From: Niastella sp. OAS944
GTDB lineage: Bacteria; Bacteroidota; Bacteroidia; Chitinophagales; Chitinophagaceae
DNA: 64,000 bases
Direction of reading: 5' to 3'
Assembly: GCA_024809215.1 (NCBI GenBank)
Contig: JANUBW010000003.1
Coordinates: 186,001 to 250,000, forward strand
Part shown: piece after piece, positions 9,941-19,468 of the stretch
How positions within the stretch are numbered: the stretch's first letter is position 1
Layout of the letters: each line of letters begins with the position of its first letter
Made by a program: the position numbers and the translations under genes
Notes under the pieces: model-generated
What the model saw: only the letters and a program-made list of their open reading frames with translations
Told to the model about the DNA's origin: nothing
Databases searched by the model: none

Positions 9941-11638
9941 TCATCCCATTACCACCGCATTCTTTCCGGCCCCTCTTTCAAACACCAACGGTTTCAGCGC
10001 TTTACGCAAATCGCCGCCATTTACAACAATGCCTTCGCAGGCCTCACCTTCTACCTGTAAAAAAGCAGCTGCATTTGTCAATACACGTGTGGCGGCTATT
10101 AAAATATCTTTCGAATTAATGATCCTGATCAACTCGGCATCAACGCTTCCTTTGGCGCTTAAGCCTGTTACCGATGCATCGTGCACATTATCGAAAATAA
10201 CCGCGGGGCGGGCATCGGCTTTTTCATATTCAAACCTAACATTGTGCAGCGTAAGGTTCTTTACATTACGGGCATACAAGCCATAGGCCGGCGGACCAAA
10301 TGGCTGCGTTGCCCAAACGCCAAAATATTCGGCTGCTACCTGGGGCACGTCTCTTTTCAATGCCTGTTCTTTTGTACCGCCACCGGCATAAGTAACATGT
10401 ACATCGGTAAAGCTGATATTCTCAAGAAATGCATTGCCAACACCATTCAATGTAATGCATGAATTTAATTCGCCATCAAATACATTCACCCCAAATGCAA
10501 TATCAGGGTGATTCACCGGCTTTTCAACAACCGTGGCGCGAATGCCATTGAATGAAATATTACGCACAAACGAAGTGGTGTCATTCGCATTATCAGTTGC
10601 ATTGTTCCTGTTGCTGGTATTTGTAAAGGCAATACCAATAGGCCCGGTTACATTACGCATAATAATGTTCGAGAAACTAAGGTTCTCTATACGCGCCTTG
10701 CCCGAACTGATCTTAACAGGGCAACCATAGGTATCGTAAATCAAACAATTATTTACAACAATGTTCTGCGCTTCGCCGCTGCCAAACCTGAAGATGGACC
10801 AGCGGGTGCTAAAGCTACAGTTGGTTATGGTTACAAACTGGTTGCTGCCAAAAAGCGCACAGGCGTCGTCCTGGCACTGTATATCGCAATTGCTGATGTG
10901 CACATACTGGCTATCGTTAAAATGAAAGCCATCGTTGTTTTTGTTTACGCGGTTATATATTCTAATGCCGTGTAGTTGTATCTGTTTGCATTTCAAAATG
11001 CGAAAACAATGGTAGGCGCTGCGGGTCAATAAAACATCCTGCACTAAAAAATTGGTGCATTGGTAAAAAACGATCAAATGCGGCCGGTCGAAATTTCCGC
11101 CAACACCCCGTTGGCCCGGCCCCGTATTATCGCCTTTACCATTATAGAACGCCTGGCCGCTGCCATCAATAGTACCGCGCCCTTCGATTGTTATATTCTC
11201 TGCATTTACCGCATAGATAAACACAATGTTTCCATTGCCCGGCGGCACGCCTTTGCCGGCACTATAATCTTCGCGGCGGGTACTGCCAAGCAAACGTCCC
11301 TGTACCGAAACGTGTAACGTAACATTCGACCTCAACTCAATGGTACCACAAACAAAATCACCCGCGGGTATCAGCACCGTACCACCATTTTCTTTATTAC
11401 ATAGGTCAATGGCCGCCTGTATGGCTTTTGTATCGGGGGTTTTGCCATCGCCCTTTGCACCATGATCGCGCACATTGAAAATGCGGGCGCCCCGTAAGTT
11501 GTCGTTGTTTTTTTGGTGTGGCGCTGCCAATGCGGTTGCAGGCAATGCGGCGGCGGTAACAGCCATTGCAGGCACAGTAAGTTTGCCAAGCCACTGGCGG
11601 CGCGAAAGCAGATCGTTTTTAGGTTCCATATAATTCAA
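9941..11638 (-). CDS. Exported GH28-like (polygalacturonase-type) right-handed beta-helix enzyme
   Basis: 565 residues. A Tat-like export signal with twin arginine (SRRQWLGKL) precedes an alanine-rich hydrophobic stretch ending ALAAP. The mature protein starts FNVRDHGAKGDGKTPDTKAIQAAI, the standard N-terminus of pectate-lyase-superfamily/GH28 beta-helix proteins. Around the middle, NKNNDGFHF and QCQDDACAL correspond to the NTD and DD catalytic regions of GH28, and a later PVKISSG resembles the RIK region. It probably hydrolyses pectic or related glycosidic bonds in the periplasm. Start could also be the ATG at 11629. Catalytic assignments are by pattern only. Confidence 0.85.
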   Translation of the reverse strand: MNYMEPKNDLLSRRQWLGKLTVPAMAVTAAALPATALAAPHQKNNDNLRGARIFNVRDHGAKGDGKTPDTKAIQAAIDLCNKENGGTVLIPAGDFVCGTIELRSNVTLHVSVQGRLLGSTRREDYSAGKGVPPGNGNIVFIYAVNAENITIEGRGTIDGSGQAFYNGKGDNTGPGQRGVGGNFDRPHLIVFYQCTNFLVQDVLLTRSAYHCFRILKCKQIQLHGIRIYNRVNKNNDGFHFNDSQYVHISNCDIQCQDDACALFGSNQFVTITNCSFSTRWSIFRFGSGEAQNIVVNNCLIYDTYGCPVKISSGKARIENLSFSNIIMRNVTGPIGIAFTNTSNRNNATDNANDTTSFVRNISFNGIRATVVEKPVNHPDIAFGVNVFDGELNSCITLNGVGNAFLENISFTDVHVTYAGGGTKEQALKRDVPQVAAEYFGVWATQPFGPPAYGLYARNVKNLTLHNVRFEYEKADARPAVIFDNVHDASVTGLSAKGSVDAELIRIINSKDILIAATRVLTNAAAFLQVEGEACEGIVVNGGDLRKALKPLVFERGAGKNAVVMG

Positions 11639-11809
11639 ATATAAAAACTGTACAAACGCTTCGCAAAACGGAAACTAGCTTTTAACTAACCTTAATTGGC
11701 CGGCATCGCTGGTAACCTTTGTTTCGCTGAAGCGTGCAAGAGAACCCGTTGGGCTTTTTTGTTTGTTATTATAGTTTGCGTTAACTTGTATGAACCAATA
11801 CCAACTATT

Positions 11810-12205
11810 ATGAAACCGAAGACCATCAACATTCTTTACTGGGTGTTCACGATCCTTTTTGCGGCACTCATGATATTCTCTTCATACGACAGTATACTTA
11901 TGAATGAAAAAGCAAAGGGCTTTATACATGGCTACCTTGGTTTTCCTATATACTTTATTCCATTTACCGGCTTAGCCAAACTGATAGGGTCAATTGTTAT
12001 TTTAATGCCGCGTTTAAAAACAATAAAAGAATGGGCGTATGCCGGTTTGTTTTTCGATCTTATGGGCGCAGTATACGCAGGTGTTGCCGTGGCCAAAAAG
12101 ATAGATCCCATGCTGGCCTTTATGTTAGTATGGTTTGTGCCTGGCATTCTTTCCTATTTTTTCTGGAAGAAAAAATTGAAACTGGAAGACAAGGGCCGGC
12201 GTTAG
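11810..12205 (+). CDS. DoxX-like integral membrane protein
   Basis: 131 residues from the ATG at 11810 (a longer frame from 11696 has no support). Four hydrophobic helices span nearly the whole length (ILYWVFTILFAALMIFS, IPFTGLAKLIGSIVILMP, YAGLFFDLMGAVYAG, MLAFMLVWFVPGILSYFF). Length and the helix-2 pattern FTGLAKLIG match DoxX-like family proteins of the inner membrane, whose roles are poorly defined. A terminator hairpin overlaps the stop codon. Confidence 0.85.
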   Translation: MKPKTINILYWVFTILFAALMIFSSYDSILMNEKAKGFIHGYLGFPIYFIPFTGLAKLIGSIVILMPRLKTIKEWAYAGLFFDLMGAVYAGVAVAKKIDPMLAFMLVWFVPGILSYFFWKKKLKLEDKGRR

Positions 12206-12214
12206 GCCCTTTCC
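12191..12214. terminator. Terminator hairpin overlapping the DoxX stop codon
   Basis: AAGGGCC (12191-12197) pairs with GGCCCTT (12205-12211), followed by TTCCCT. The loop contains the TAG stop of the DoxX-like gene, and the opposing gene ends at 12219. Confidence 0.55.
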
Positions 12215-12218
12215 CTCA

Positions 12219-13358
12219 TTACAATTCTTTGGCAAACTGGCGAATGTCGTTAGCAAACAACGTGGGTTGTTCCATGGCTGCAAAATGTCCGCCTGCAGGC
12301 ATTTCTGTCCATTGCTGTATATTAAAAAAGCGCGCTGCAAAATCACGCGGAGCAGGTATCATATCTTTAGGGAACTGTGCCACAGCTGTAGGCACCGCTA
12401 CTTTTTTAATGTCTTTGCTTTTACTCATTTGCATCAATAACGCGCCAGCTTCATAATAAAGATTGATGGCAGAATATATTGTTTGTGTTGCCCAATAAAT
12501 GGTAAGGTTGGTAAGCAGTTCATCTTTGGTAAAAACATTTTCGAGCCTGCCATTACAATCGCTCCAATGGTAAAACTTTTCAATGATCCAACCCGCAAGG
12601 CCCACCGGCGAATCGTTTAATCCATAAGTAAGCGATTGCGGTCTGGTACTTTGTATCATGGCATAGGCGCCTTCAGTTTGGCTCCATTGCTGACCTGCCT
12701 GTAAATACTTTTGTTCCGCTGCTGAAAGTTCATTGGGCGCAATAGTGAATAAATGGTACCAGGGCACATCGGTAAGATGAATGCCTTTTACATGTTGTTC
12801 ATCATTAAGCGCAATCTGCTCCGTGATACTGCTGCCCCAATCGCCACCATGTACCATATATTCCGAATACCCCAACTCGTTTTTCATGAGTTTTGTAAAC
12901 AGGCTGGCCATACGTTGCTGATTCATACCAGGTTTATCGGGAATATCGGAAAAACCATAACCCGGTAATGAAGGAACAACAACATCAAATGAAAAACCAT
13001 TTTCATCTGCTGCAGTCAATAAAGGAATTACTTTAAGAAAGCGTATAAAGGAATCGGGAAATCCGTGTACCAATAAAAGCGGCATGCTGTTGGCGCCTTT
13101 ACCCTTTTCATGAATAAAATGAATACCGGTTCCATCTATAGATGTTTTAAAATGCGAAAACGAATTCAGGTAAGCTTCATTTTTATTCCAGTTAAAACCA
13201 TTAGCCCAATATGCACACAACTCCTTTAAATAGGTTTCATTTGTTCCTGCTTCCCATTTATCATTATCGATAGGGTTTGTCCAGCGGGCATTTTGCAATC
13301 TGTTGCGCAGGTCGTTCAACACGGCCGTTTCTATAGATATTTTGAAAGGGTGTGCCAT
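12219..13358 (-). CDS. Epoxide-hydrolase-like alpha/beta hydrolase
   Basis: 379 residues from the ATG at 13358 (MAHPFKISI), the start usual for this family; an ATG at 13385 would add nine residues. The first ~95 residues are the epoxide hydrolase N-terminal domain (VLNDLRNRLQNARWTNP). Then come the oxyanion-hole motif HGFPDS (about 98-103), the nucleophile elbow GGDWGS with Asp near residue 173, and the catalytic His in GGHFAAMEQP near the C-terminus. It should open epoxides in the cytosol, but related proteins include juvenile-hormone-type and other hydrolases, so the substrate is open. Convergent with DoxX. Confidence 0.9.
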   Translation of the reverse strand: MAHPFKISIETAVLNDLRNRLQNARWTNPIDNDKWEAGTNETYLKELCAYWANGFNWNKNEAYLNSFSHFKTSIDGTGIHFIHEKGKGANSMPLLLVHGFPDSFIRFLKVIPLLTAADENGFSFDVVVPSLPGYGFSDIPDKPGMNQQRMASLFTKLMKNELGYSEYMVHGGDWGSSITEQIALNDEQHVKGIHLTDVPWYHLFTIAPNELSAAEQKYLQAGQQWSQTEGAYAMIQSTRPQSLTYGLNDSPVGLAGWIIEKFYHWSDCNGRLENVFTKDELLTNLTIYWATQTIYSAINLYYEAGALLMQMSKSKDIKKVAVPTAVAQFPKDMIPAPRDFAARFFNIQQWTEMPAGGHFAAMEQPTLFANDIRQFAKEL

Positions 13359-13438
13359 ACAATATATTTCTGATATAGGCATCAAAAATTGTGCTGCGCC
13401 CCAACGGCAATATGTAGCTTTTTTGCCCCGGCCTTTCT

Positions 13439-13446
13439 TACATTTG
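13439..13446 (+). promoter_or_regulatory. TAnnTTTG -7 promoter element
   Basis: TACATTTG exactly matches the Bacteroidota -7 consensus and lies 22 bp before the ATG of the 70-residue gene at 13469. No well-spaced TTG -33 element is obvious. Confidence 0.5.
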
Positions 13447-13468
13447 CAGTATATAAAAATTAAATATA

Positions 13469-13681
13469 ATGAGCGATTTAGTTAAACAAATAGTAGAAAA
13501 AACAGGTATTCCTGCCGAACAGGCGCAACAGGTTTTAGGTGTAGTGGCCGGTTTTGTAAAGCAAAAATTCCCGCAATTTGGCGGTCAAATCGATTCTTTA
13601 TTGGGTACCAGCGGTGAAGGATCAGACAATAATTCCGGTGGTAATATTCTTGGCGACCTGGGAAGTAAACTGGGTTTCTAG
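13469..13681 (+). CDS. Small conserved protein of unknown function
   Basis: 70 residues. The first ~45 are amphipathic helical (MSDLVKQIVEKTGIPAEQAQ, then VVAGFVKQKFPQF) and the tail is glycine/serine/asparagine-rich, ending in LGDLGSKLGF. The composition is like small DUF2780/DUF937-style helical proteins in which a putative helical hairpin is followed by a glycine-rich loop, but the match is too short to name a family firmly. Preceded by a good -7 element and directly followed by REP-like repeat copy 2. Confidence 0.7.
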   Translation: MSDLVKQIVEKTGIPAEQAQQVLGVVAGFVKQKFPQFGGQIDSLLGTSGEGSDNNSGGNILGDLGSKLGF

Positions 13682-13788
13682 AAGTTACCGGTTACCGGAT
13701 ACCCGTTGCCGGGCCCTACATTCAGGATGCCCGACAAATAGTTGTCGGTCTCAAAATTCAAGGCCTGGAAACTGGTAACCGGCAACTT
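13682..13788. repeat. REP-like dispersed element, copy 2 (inverted relative to copy 1)
   Basis: 107 bp running from AAGTTACCGGTTACCGG to GGTAACCGGCAACTT, with an inner hairpin CCGACAAATAGTTGTCGG. Its reverse complement aligns with the element at 6005-6112 through shared AGTTTCC/CCAGGCCTT blocks, the central hairpin and CCGGTAACTT. It begins one base after a stop codon, as copy 1 does. Confidence 0.65.
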
Positions 13789-13800
13789 GTACCTACAACT

Positions 13801-13844
13801 TAAAATAAAGAGCCTTCCGATCTACCGGAAGGCTCTTTATTTTA
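13801..13844. terminator. Bidirectional intrinsic terminator, 18-bp stem
   Basis: TAAAATAAAGAGCCTTCC pairs perfectly with GGAAGGCTCTTTATTTTA. It overlaps the stop codon of the minus-strand hydrolase gene ending at 13842 and faces the 13469 gene. Confidence 0.9.
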
Positions 13845-14789
13845 AAATTGATGCATGAACTCTTCTACATCCCGCGTCCATTCATTTTTATATTTCAACA
13901 GGTAATTTTCGTGTCCAGCTTCCTGGTAGATCTTCAATTCCTTTCTGCCTTTTAAATTGGCAAAGATGGCGTCTGTTTCTTCTTTGCTTACCTTTTCATC
14001 TTTTGCACCATACAACAACAACGTAGGGCAGCTAATATGCTTTGCATACTTTGTTGGGTTGTGCCCAAAGGCCCAGAACCCATTTTCAACACCGCCCCAA
14101 AACACCAATAAACCAGCCATAGGAAATGCAGGTACATTCATTGATCTGAACCGGGCGCAAACTGTTTTGTACATAGAACCAAATGGGCATTCAATGATAA
14201 TAGCCTCAGGCTTTATTTGAAAATCATGTATTGCTTTCATTATAGCCACGGCCCCCATGGAAGTGCCAAACAAACAGATCTTCTTTTCGCCTTGTTTAGT
14301 TAAATACTCAAAACAGGTTTTTACCTGTTCAGCTTCTTTATAGCCAATGGTGGTTTGATTACCTTCAGAACCGCCCGAGCCCATAAAATCAACAAGGAAT
14401 GTATTATAGCCAAGACCTCTAAAAATAGCAGCCTTATCAAGCATTGAAGATTTTTGCCCTCCAAACCCGTGAAACAGCACAACTGTACCTTTTGCGCTAT
14501 CGGTGTTTATACTCCAGCATTCAATTTCTTTATTACTTTTTAATCGAATGGTTGTAAAGTGTGCCAAAGGGATTACATTGTTTACAGGGCGCGGATTACT
14601 TACACCAAACAACAGGGTGTTAACTTTTTGCCCTACAGAAAGCTTATCCGGGTTATTAGTTTTTGTAACATTACCTGCTGCAAAATGCGTGAACTTGTAC
14701 GAATGAAAAGCTGCGATAATGTTCATGAGCACAAAGAGCAATATTAATGTCCTTATGCCACGCCTTAGCCATTTTCTTTTACTTGTCAA
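13842..14789 (-). CDS. Membrane-anchored alpha/beta hydrolase
   Basis: 315 residues. A basic N-terminus followed by one hydrophobic segment (TLILLFVLMNIIAAF) suggests an uncleaved inner-membrane anchor. The hydrolase core shows HGFGGQ at 107-112 (oxyanion hole), the nucleophile elbow GTSMG with Ser177, the acid region LLYGAKDEKVS and His in EAGHENYL. This is the BAAT/acyl-CoA-thioesterase-like or serine aminopeptidase-like fold common in Bacteroidota. The substrate is unknown. Upstream, at 14790-14958, a divergent spacer separates it from the serine hydrolase. Confidence 0.88.
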   Translation of the reverse strand: MTSKRKWLRRGIRTLILLFVLMNIIAAFHSYKFTHFAAGNVTKTNNPDKLSVGQKVNTLLFGVSNPRPVNNVIPLAHFTTIRLKSNKEIECWSINTDSAKGTVVLFHGFGGQKSSMLDKAAIFRGLGYNTFLVDFMGSGGSEGNQTTIGYKEAEQVKTCFEYLTKQGEKKICLFGTSMGAVAIMKAIHDFQIKPEAIIIECPFGSMYKTVCARFRSMNVPAFPMAGLLVFWGGVENGFWAFGHNPTKYAKHISCPTLLLYGAKDEKVSKEETDAIFANLKGRKELKIYQEAGHENYLLKYKNEWTRDVEEFMHQF

Positions 14790-14958
14790 GTTGTTGGAGT
14801 TTCGTAGTTTACACGGTCACACATATCTGTTAATATTATACACTGTATTGCGTTCAATCTGGCGTCATAACGTTTTAACTGCATCAACTCATGTATTTCT
14901 GTTAAAGTAGCCCATGTAAATTTATAATTTATGCCCAACTATTTAAATTCATATAGCC

Positions 14959-16068
14959 ATGAAGATAATTTTAACAACTACTTTGCTGCTCTGTTCCTTT
15001 TGCATTTTAGCACAACCGGGCAAATCTAAAGAAGCTATTCGCGATAAGGCATTTAAAAAGGCCATCCTCACTGCCGAAAAATATATTGATTCCCTGCAAA
15101 CCAGCCAGCATATTCCGGGCATTTCAATTTGTGTAGGCAACAGGGAAAAAATACTTTGGGCCGAAGGTTTCGGTTATGCCGACCTGGAAAATCAATCACC
15201 CGTAACAATAAACTCCGTATTTCGCTTAGGCTCCGTTTCAAAACTATTGACCGCATTGGCGGTTGGCAGGCTTTATCAACAAGGCAAACTCAACCTCGAT
15301 GCACCGGTGCAGCAATACCTGCCCGATTTTCCTGCAAAAAAATATCCCATAACAGCCCGCCAGCTGGCAGGACATACGGCTGGCATCAGACACTATATAA
15401 AGGAGGACCAATTAATAGCACCCAGGTATTACAAGAATGTGCAGGAAGGTTTATCGATCTTTAAGAATGATACCCTTCTTTTCAAACCAGGAACGGCTTA
15501 CAACTATTCCACCTTCGGCTTTAGCCTTTTAAGCGCTGTTGTAGAAGCTGCCGCGCAAAAAGATTTTCTGTCCTACATGCGCGACAGCATTTTTTTACCA
15601 TTGGGCATGACGCATACATTTCCTGATAAGAATGACAGTATCATCCCGGGCAGGGTGAGGTTTTATGAGCCCACAAAAAGCGGCGGGGTACATAACTCCG
15701 ACTATGTTGATAACAGTTATAAGTGGGCCGGCGGCGGGTTCTTATCATCTACTATTGATCTTGTGAATATGGTTCGGGGACTTATAACAAATCAACTGCT
15801 CGATGCCAAAACCGTTGAGTTGTTGTTTACCGATCAAAAGCTTGAAAATGGTAAAAGCACCAATGTGGGCATTGCCTGGCGTATTAATGAAACTAAACAG
15901 GGCGTAAAATATATTCACCACGGTGGCGCCATTGACGGCGGAAGGTCCTTTGTATTTTTCTGGCCTGATAGCGGGTATATTTTTGCAATTACAGCTAATA
16001 TGAGCGGCGCCAGGCTTAATATTGATGAAGCGGCAACGGTACTTAGTTTTTTCCTGAATAACAAGTAG
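14959..16068 (+). CDS. Secreted serine hydrolase, beta-lactamase (class C / PBP4*) family
   Basis: 369 residues with a signal peptide (MKIILTTTLLLCSFCILAQP). The catalytic SxxK motif is S92-V-S-K95, the second motif Y-S is at about 183-184 within YNYSTFG, and the KTG-equivalent appears as HHGG near residue 318. This arrangement is that of Beta-lactamase (PF00144) family enzymes such as D-aminopeptidases, esterases and PBP4*-like proteins. Acts in the periplasm; without closer relatives, beta-lactam hydrolysis is not implied. Monocistronic. Confidence 0.92.
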   Translation: MKIILTTTLLLCSFCILAQPGKSKEAIRDKAFKKAILTAEKYIDSLQTSQHIPGISICVGNREKILWAEGFGYADLENQSPVTINSVFRLGSVSKLLTALAVGRLYQQGKLNLDAPVQQYLPDFPAKKYPITARQLAGHTAGIRHYIKEDQLIAPRYYKNVQEGLSIFKNDTLLFKPGTAYNYSTFGFSLLSAVVEAAAQKDFLSYMRDSIFLPLGMTHTFPDKNDSIIPGRVRFYEPTKSGGVHNSDYVDNSYKWAGGGFLSSTIDLVNMVRGLITNQLLDAKTVELLFTDQKLENGKSTNVGIAWRINETKQGVKYIHHGGAIDGGRSFVFFWPDSGYIFAITANMSGARLNIDEAATVLSFFLNNK

Positions 16069-16081
16069 GTCCTTTCGTTCA

Positions 16082-16303
16082 ACCTTATGTGAACCTTGTG
16101 TCATCCTTGTGTGAACCATGTGTCAAATAGCATACTTTACTAAGGGAACACACATGTTTCACACATGGTTGACACATGGATTATGCCATTCGTCCCTGGT
16201 TTTATGTGTGCTCGTCCCACAAATTATAGGGTTTACACATGCAATATGCACTTCGTCCCTGGTTTCACACATGCTCGTCCCAGGTTTGACACATGCCCGT
16301 CCC
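16082..16303. repeat. 11-bp and 22-bp phased repeat array with long inverted repeat
   Basis: Four contiguous 11-bp units of the type ACCATGTGTCA (16082-16125) are followed, after a 22-bp spacer, by three 11-bp units in inverted orientation such as TGACACATGGA (16148-16180), giving a 33-bp imperfect inverted repeat. Next come CGTCCC-containing units starting at 16189, 16211, 16252, 16274 and 16296, spaced 22, 41, 22 and 22 bp. Everything is close to a multiple of one helical turn. It fills the spacer between two convergent genes and encodes nothing. Confidence 0.85.
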
Positions 16304-16344
16304 ATTTTTCAAAATCGCCTTAAAAAGCGGGGTATATTTGCTTA

Positions 16345-17889
16345 TCAACGGTATCCAATTAGCTGAACGGCTGTCGCTCCCAATCTTTCAGTTAATTGCG
16401 CCAGGTAAAGGCTTGAAGGATTAACGGGTGTATTATGGGCATCGTAAATTCCTTCGGGTAAAAAGGGTTCGGTATTAAATGGAACAGCTCTTTTTTGCGG
16501 TTCGCCTTTGCAACCAATGACCCAGTTTACCGAGCCGGGAGGTAACTGGTTTAAATAAGAACGGGCAGTACAGTTCCAGGCAACGGCCCAACCAATTGAC
16601 CAGCCATGGCCGGAACCCATGGAACCTCTGTTCATAAAATCGATACCACCATCGGGAACTTGGCAATTATCAACCAGCAATCCTGTAGCCCAACGCTGAT
16701 GCGGCTGTATCCAGCCGTTACCTTTAAAGGTACAGTTCAATAAAACTATGGGCCCGCTTACCTTGGCGCCGGTGGCGAAATAGAAGAGATTATCGCCGGT
16801 AATATTACATTCATTAAAAAGCAATTGCGCTCCGCTTCCATTGAGATCGGCTGGTTTGGCGGAACCTTTTGTAGGCACATCGTGCATGATGTTAACATGA
16901 TCGACCGTTACCCTGTTTGCAGTAATGCTAATGCTGTTGGTTGTATTAACGATCTCTATATTACGAACCCAGCCGTCGGTTACATCACTCATGCCAAGCG
17001 CTTTATACAACCCATCGTTAATGGTTACCGATTGTGCAGGCGCAACAATGCGCAGGTTCTCAATACCGGTTTGTGAAATACCGCCCTGTGTTGTGATCTT
17101 AGTTACCGAAACACCATCAGTTCCCAGGTATTTCATATCGTAGGAATCTGTAAGGGGATAATCAACTGTGATCACATTTTTACTGATCTTTTTAATAACC
17201 CTTTCAGTTGTTATGTCACCGGTGATCCAGGTTTGCTTTTTACCATCGCGAACCAGGGTATCCATTCCCATAAACCGAACCCATGCTTCGGTAACCGGCC
17301 GGGAAATACGAATGGTATCGCCCGGCGCCAGTTCTTTGACATGTTGTAATTTGAAACTAACGCTGCCGGCGGGAACATATTGATCGGCAATAGTAGATGT
17401 TGCTTTGGTTGCCTTGGTTGTAACATTGCCCTTTACAACAAAGCAGGCATGGGGCAAACCGGTCATATTAATGACAGAACCATTTTCTGCAGCTCCGCTT
17501 CCCCGTAATACAACGCCGCTTGCAGTAATGGTTATTGGCCGTTCGCAATTGTAAGTGCCCGGTTTTAACAACACAGCACCGCGTATTCCATTTACCATTT
17601 TCAGGGCAGCTACCTGATCAATAGCTTCCTGAATGGTTATGGAGTTATCGCCCGCCGAAGGGCTAACAGTTATTTTTACCGGAACAGCAGGAATGGCAAC
17701 GCCGCCACCCATATAACCGGCATAGGAAAAATCCATTATCCGGTCGCCGCGTTCCGTAGTTTTGTATTGAAGTTTGTTACTGGCATTGGTATACACCCAT
17801 TGGCTTTTAGCTTGTGCGAATACCGTGGAATGAACAAGACAAACACCAGTGCAGATGAGCAGCATTTTTGAAAAGGCAAACAATTTCAT
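16345..17889 (-). CDS. Secreted right-handed beta-helix protein
   Basis: 514 residues with a signal peptide (MKLFAFSKMLLICTGVCLVHS, cleavage near FAQA). From about residue 85 the pattern TIQEAIDQVAAL ... GAVLLKPGTYNCERPITI is the start of a pectate-lyase-like parallel beta-helix, followed by many short N-rich coils through about residue 470 (for example NRVTVDHVNI, LLFNECNITGD, VLLNCTFKGNGW). It is probably a polysaccharide-active or glycan-binding protein in the periplasm or at the surface. No catalytic signature of a named GH or PL family was recognised. Confidence 0.82.
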   Translation of the reverse strand: MKLFAFSKMLLICTGVCLVHSTVFAQAKSQWVYTNASNKLQYKTTERGDRIMDFSYAGYMGGGVAIPAVPVKITVSPSAGDNSITIQEAIDQVAALKMVNGIRGAVLLKPGTYNCERPITITASGVVLRGSGAAENGSVINMTGLPHACFVVKGNVTTKATKATSTIADQYVPAGSVSFKLQHVKELAPGDTIRISRPVTEAWVRFMGMDTLVRDGKKQTWITGDITTERVIKKISKNVITVDYPLTDSYDMKYLGTDGVSVTKITTQGGISQTGIENLRIVAPAQSVTINDGLYKALGMSDVTDGWVRNIEIVNTTNSISITANRVTVDHVNIMHDVPTKGSAKPADLNGSGAQLLFNECNITGDNLFYFATGAKVSGPIVLLNCTFKGNGWIQPHQRWATGLLVDNCQVPDGGIDFMNRGSMGSGHGWSIGWAVAWNCTARSYLNQLPPGSVNWVIGCKGEPQKRAVPFNTEPFLPEGIYDAHNTPVNPSSLYLAQLTERLGATAVQLIGYR

Positions 17890-17960
17890 GCCATGAAGTA
17901 ATTACAATAATGGCTGTAATTGGTAAGGGGTATTAACCAGGTTGTAAGCTGAAATAACAT

Positions 17961-19403
17961 CTAATAGGAGATGATATCCTTATTGCCCGATTCAATCTTT
18001 TTAAAAGGGTCATTCAGAAAATTGCGGATAATAGTATTGCCTATAACCCCACCCAATACCATGTGAGAACGGTTACGGTATAACAAGCGATGGCTATTAG
18101 GCATATAGTGATGGATCATGTCGATATATAAAGGCCGGCAGGCCGGGTCCATTTCGCCATCTGCCAACAGCACAGGTTTGGTTGAGTAAAACGGCTTTTT
18201 GGTTTGCGCCTGTATGGGCGGCGACTTCCAGCAATCGCACATTTCCCTGTACACATCGTTAATGTGATATCCTTTCATATAAGGATAGGGGCCATACACC
18301 TGGCGCAATATAGATTCTTCATGATACGCAGTTTGATCGGCACAATAAACAGAGATCCGCATTCCTGAAGGTCCATTTCCACCATTAAAAATATTTTCAA
18401 TAACCTCTTTTATATATGGCTGGTGATTGCCCTGTATCATTTGCGTTATAAGATAAGGAATGTCCTTTATGTGCGCCTGATCGTAAAAGGCATTCACAAC
18501 AATATTTAACAAGTCGCTTCTGGTATATTCTATATTCAATACCCTGCCCGAATCGGTATAAGGGTAATAAAAAGCTTTATTTTCTATTGAAGAAAAATAG
18601 TGATCGAACTTCTCTTTTAAGTTCCCATACAATGCCGTGTTTGTTGAATCTTTATCGCAATGATCAAACAATATGGCAAGCGCTTCATTAAAATTGGCGG
18701 GTTCATCCTCATCTATCGGGATAAATGTAGGTAGCGGAGAATCGAGCACCAATGACCTGATGCGCGAGGGATCTTTTTGCAGCACGGCAAGCATTAGTCC
18801 GCCACTATATGAGCCGCCGAACAAATTAACCGAATCAATTTGCAAAACCTGTAACAGATCGTGGATATCTGCAACCGTTTCATCGGTATTGTATCCGGCT
18901 ATATCTATTCCCTTCTTTTCAAGCGCCTGTTTATAGCGTTTAACGCCCACAATTACCATACTATCTTTAGAAAGATTCTTCCTGTACGACTCCCTGATAG
19001 CGTCGCTCAATTCATCACTCGAAAGATTGGGAATGGCAAAGTGGGTGCCGCGCTGTTCAAATGCTATACAATCCCTGTCGTTGATGACACCGCGATTACG
19101 CGCACCGGTTATCCAGCCAAGTGAACTGCCCCCGGGGCCGCCTGCAGTAAATAACAGCGGATCTTTTCTTTTATTGGGGTTATTACTTTTAACTATAATA
19201 AACGGCAGCTTAACAAATTTCCCATTTGCCTTTTTCCTGTTCTCGGGTACCACCAGGTAAGCACATTGGTGGCTATAGTTACTATCAACCTTCACAGCAC
19301 AATCGCAGGGTTCTATGCGGGGTATGTAGGCAGGTTTCTTTTGGCAATAAGTATTTTGAATAAAACAGGTAACAACAATAAACAAAACCAGGAGCATTCT
19401 CAT
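17961..19403 (-). CDS. Exported alpha/beta hydrolase, tripeptidyl-aminopeptidase (TAP-like) type
   Basis: 480 residues from the ATG at 19403, which begins the signal peptide MRMLLVLFIVVTCFIQNTYC; an in-frame ATG at 19442 would give a 13-residue N-terminal extension. The oxyanion motif GGPGGSS lies near residue 88 and the nucleophile elbow GGSYSGG near 200, with a C-terminal TAP-like segment (KPVLLADGEMDPACRPL, and SHMVLG with the probable catalytic His). It resembles S33 family exopeptidases. Cysteines in CDCA and YCADQ may form disulfides. Likely cleaves N-terminal peptides outside the cytosol. Confidence 0.87.
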   Translation of the reverse strand: MRMLLVLFIVVTCFIQNTYCQKKPAYIPRIEPCDCAVKVDSNYSHQCAYLVVPENRKKANGKFVKLPFIIVKSNNPNKRKDPLLFTAGGPGGSSLGWITGARNRGVINDRDCIAFEQRGTHFAIPNLSSDELSDAIRESYRKNLSKDSMVIVGVKRYKQALEKKGIDIAGYNTDETVADIHDLLQVLQIDSVNLFGGSYSGGLMLAVLQKDPSRIRSLVLDSPLPTFIPIDEDEPANFNEALAILFDHCDKDSTNTALYGNLKEKFDHYFSSIENKAFYYPYTDSGRVLNIEYTRSDLLNIVVNAFYDQAHIKDIPYLITQMIQGNHQPYIKEVIENIFNGGNGPSGMRISVYCADQTAYHEESILRQVYGPYPYMKGYHINDVYREMCDCWKSPPIQAQTKKPFYSTKPVLLADGEMDPACRPLYIDMIHHYMPNSHRLLYRNRSHMVLGGVIGNTIIRNFLNDPFKKIESGNKDIISY

Positions 19404-19468
19404 GGCAGCTATTTTTTTAACAAATGTAACCGGCTCACCCATAAAAGCGCAGGTAAAAAAAGGACAAT

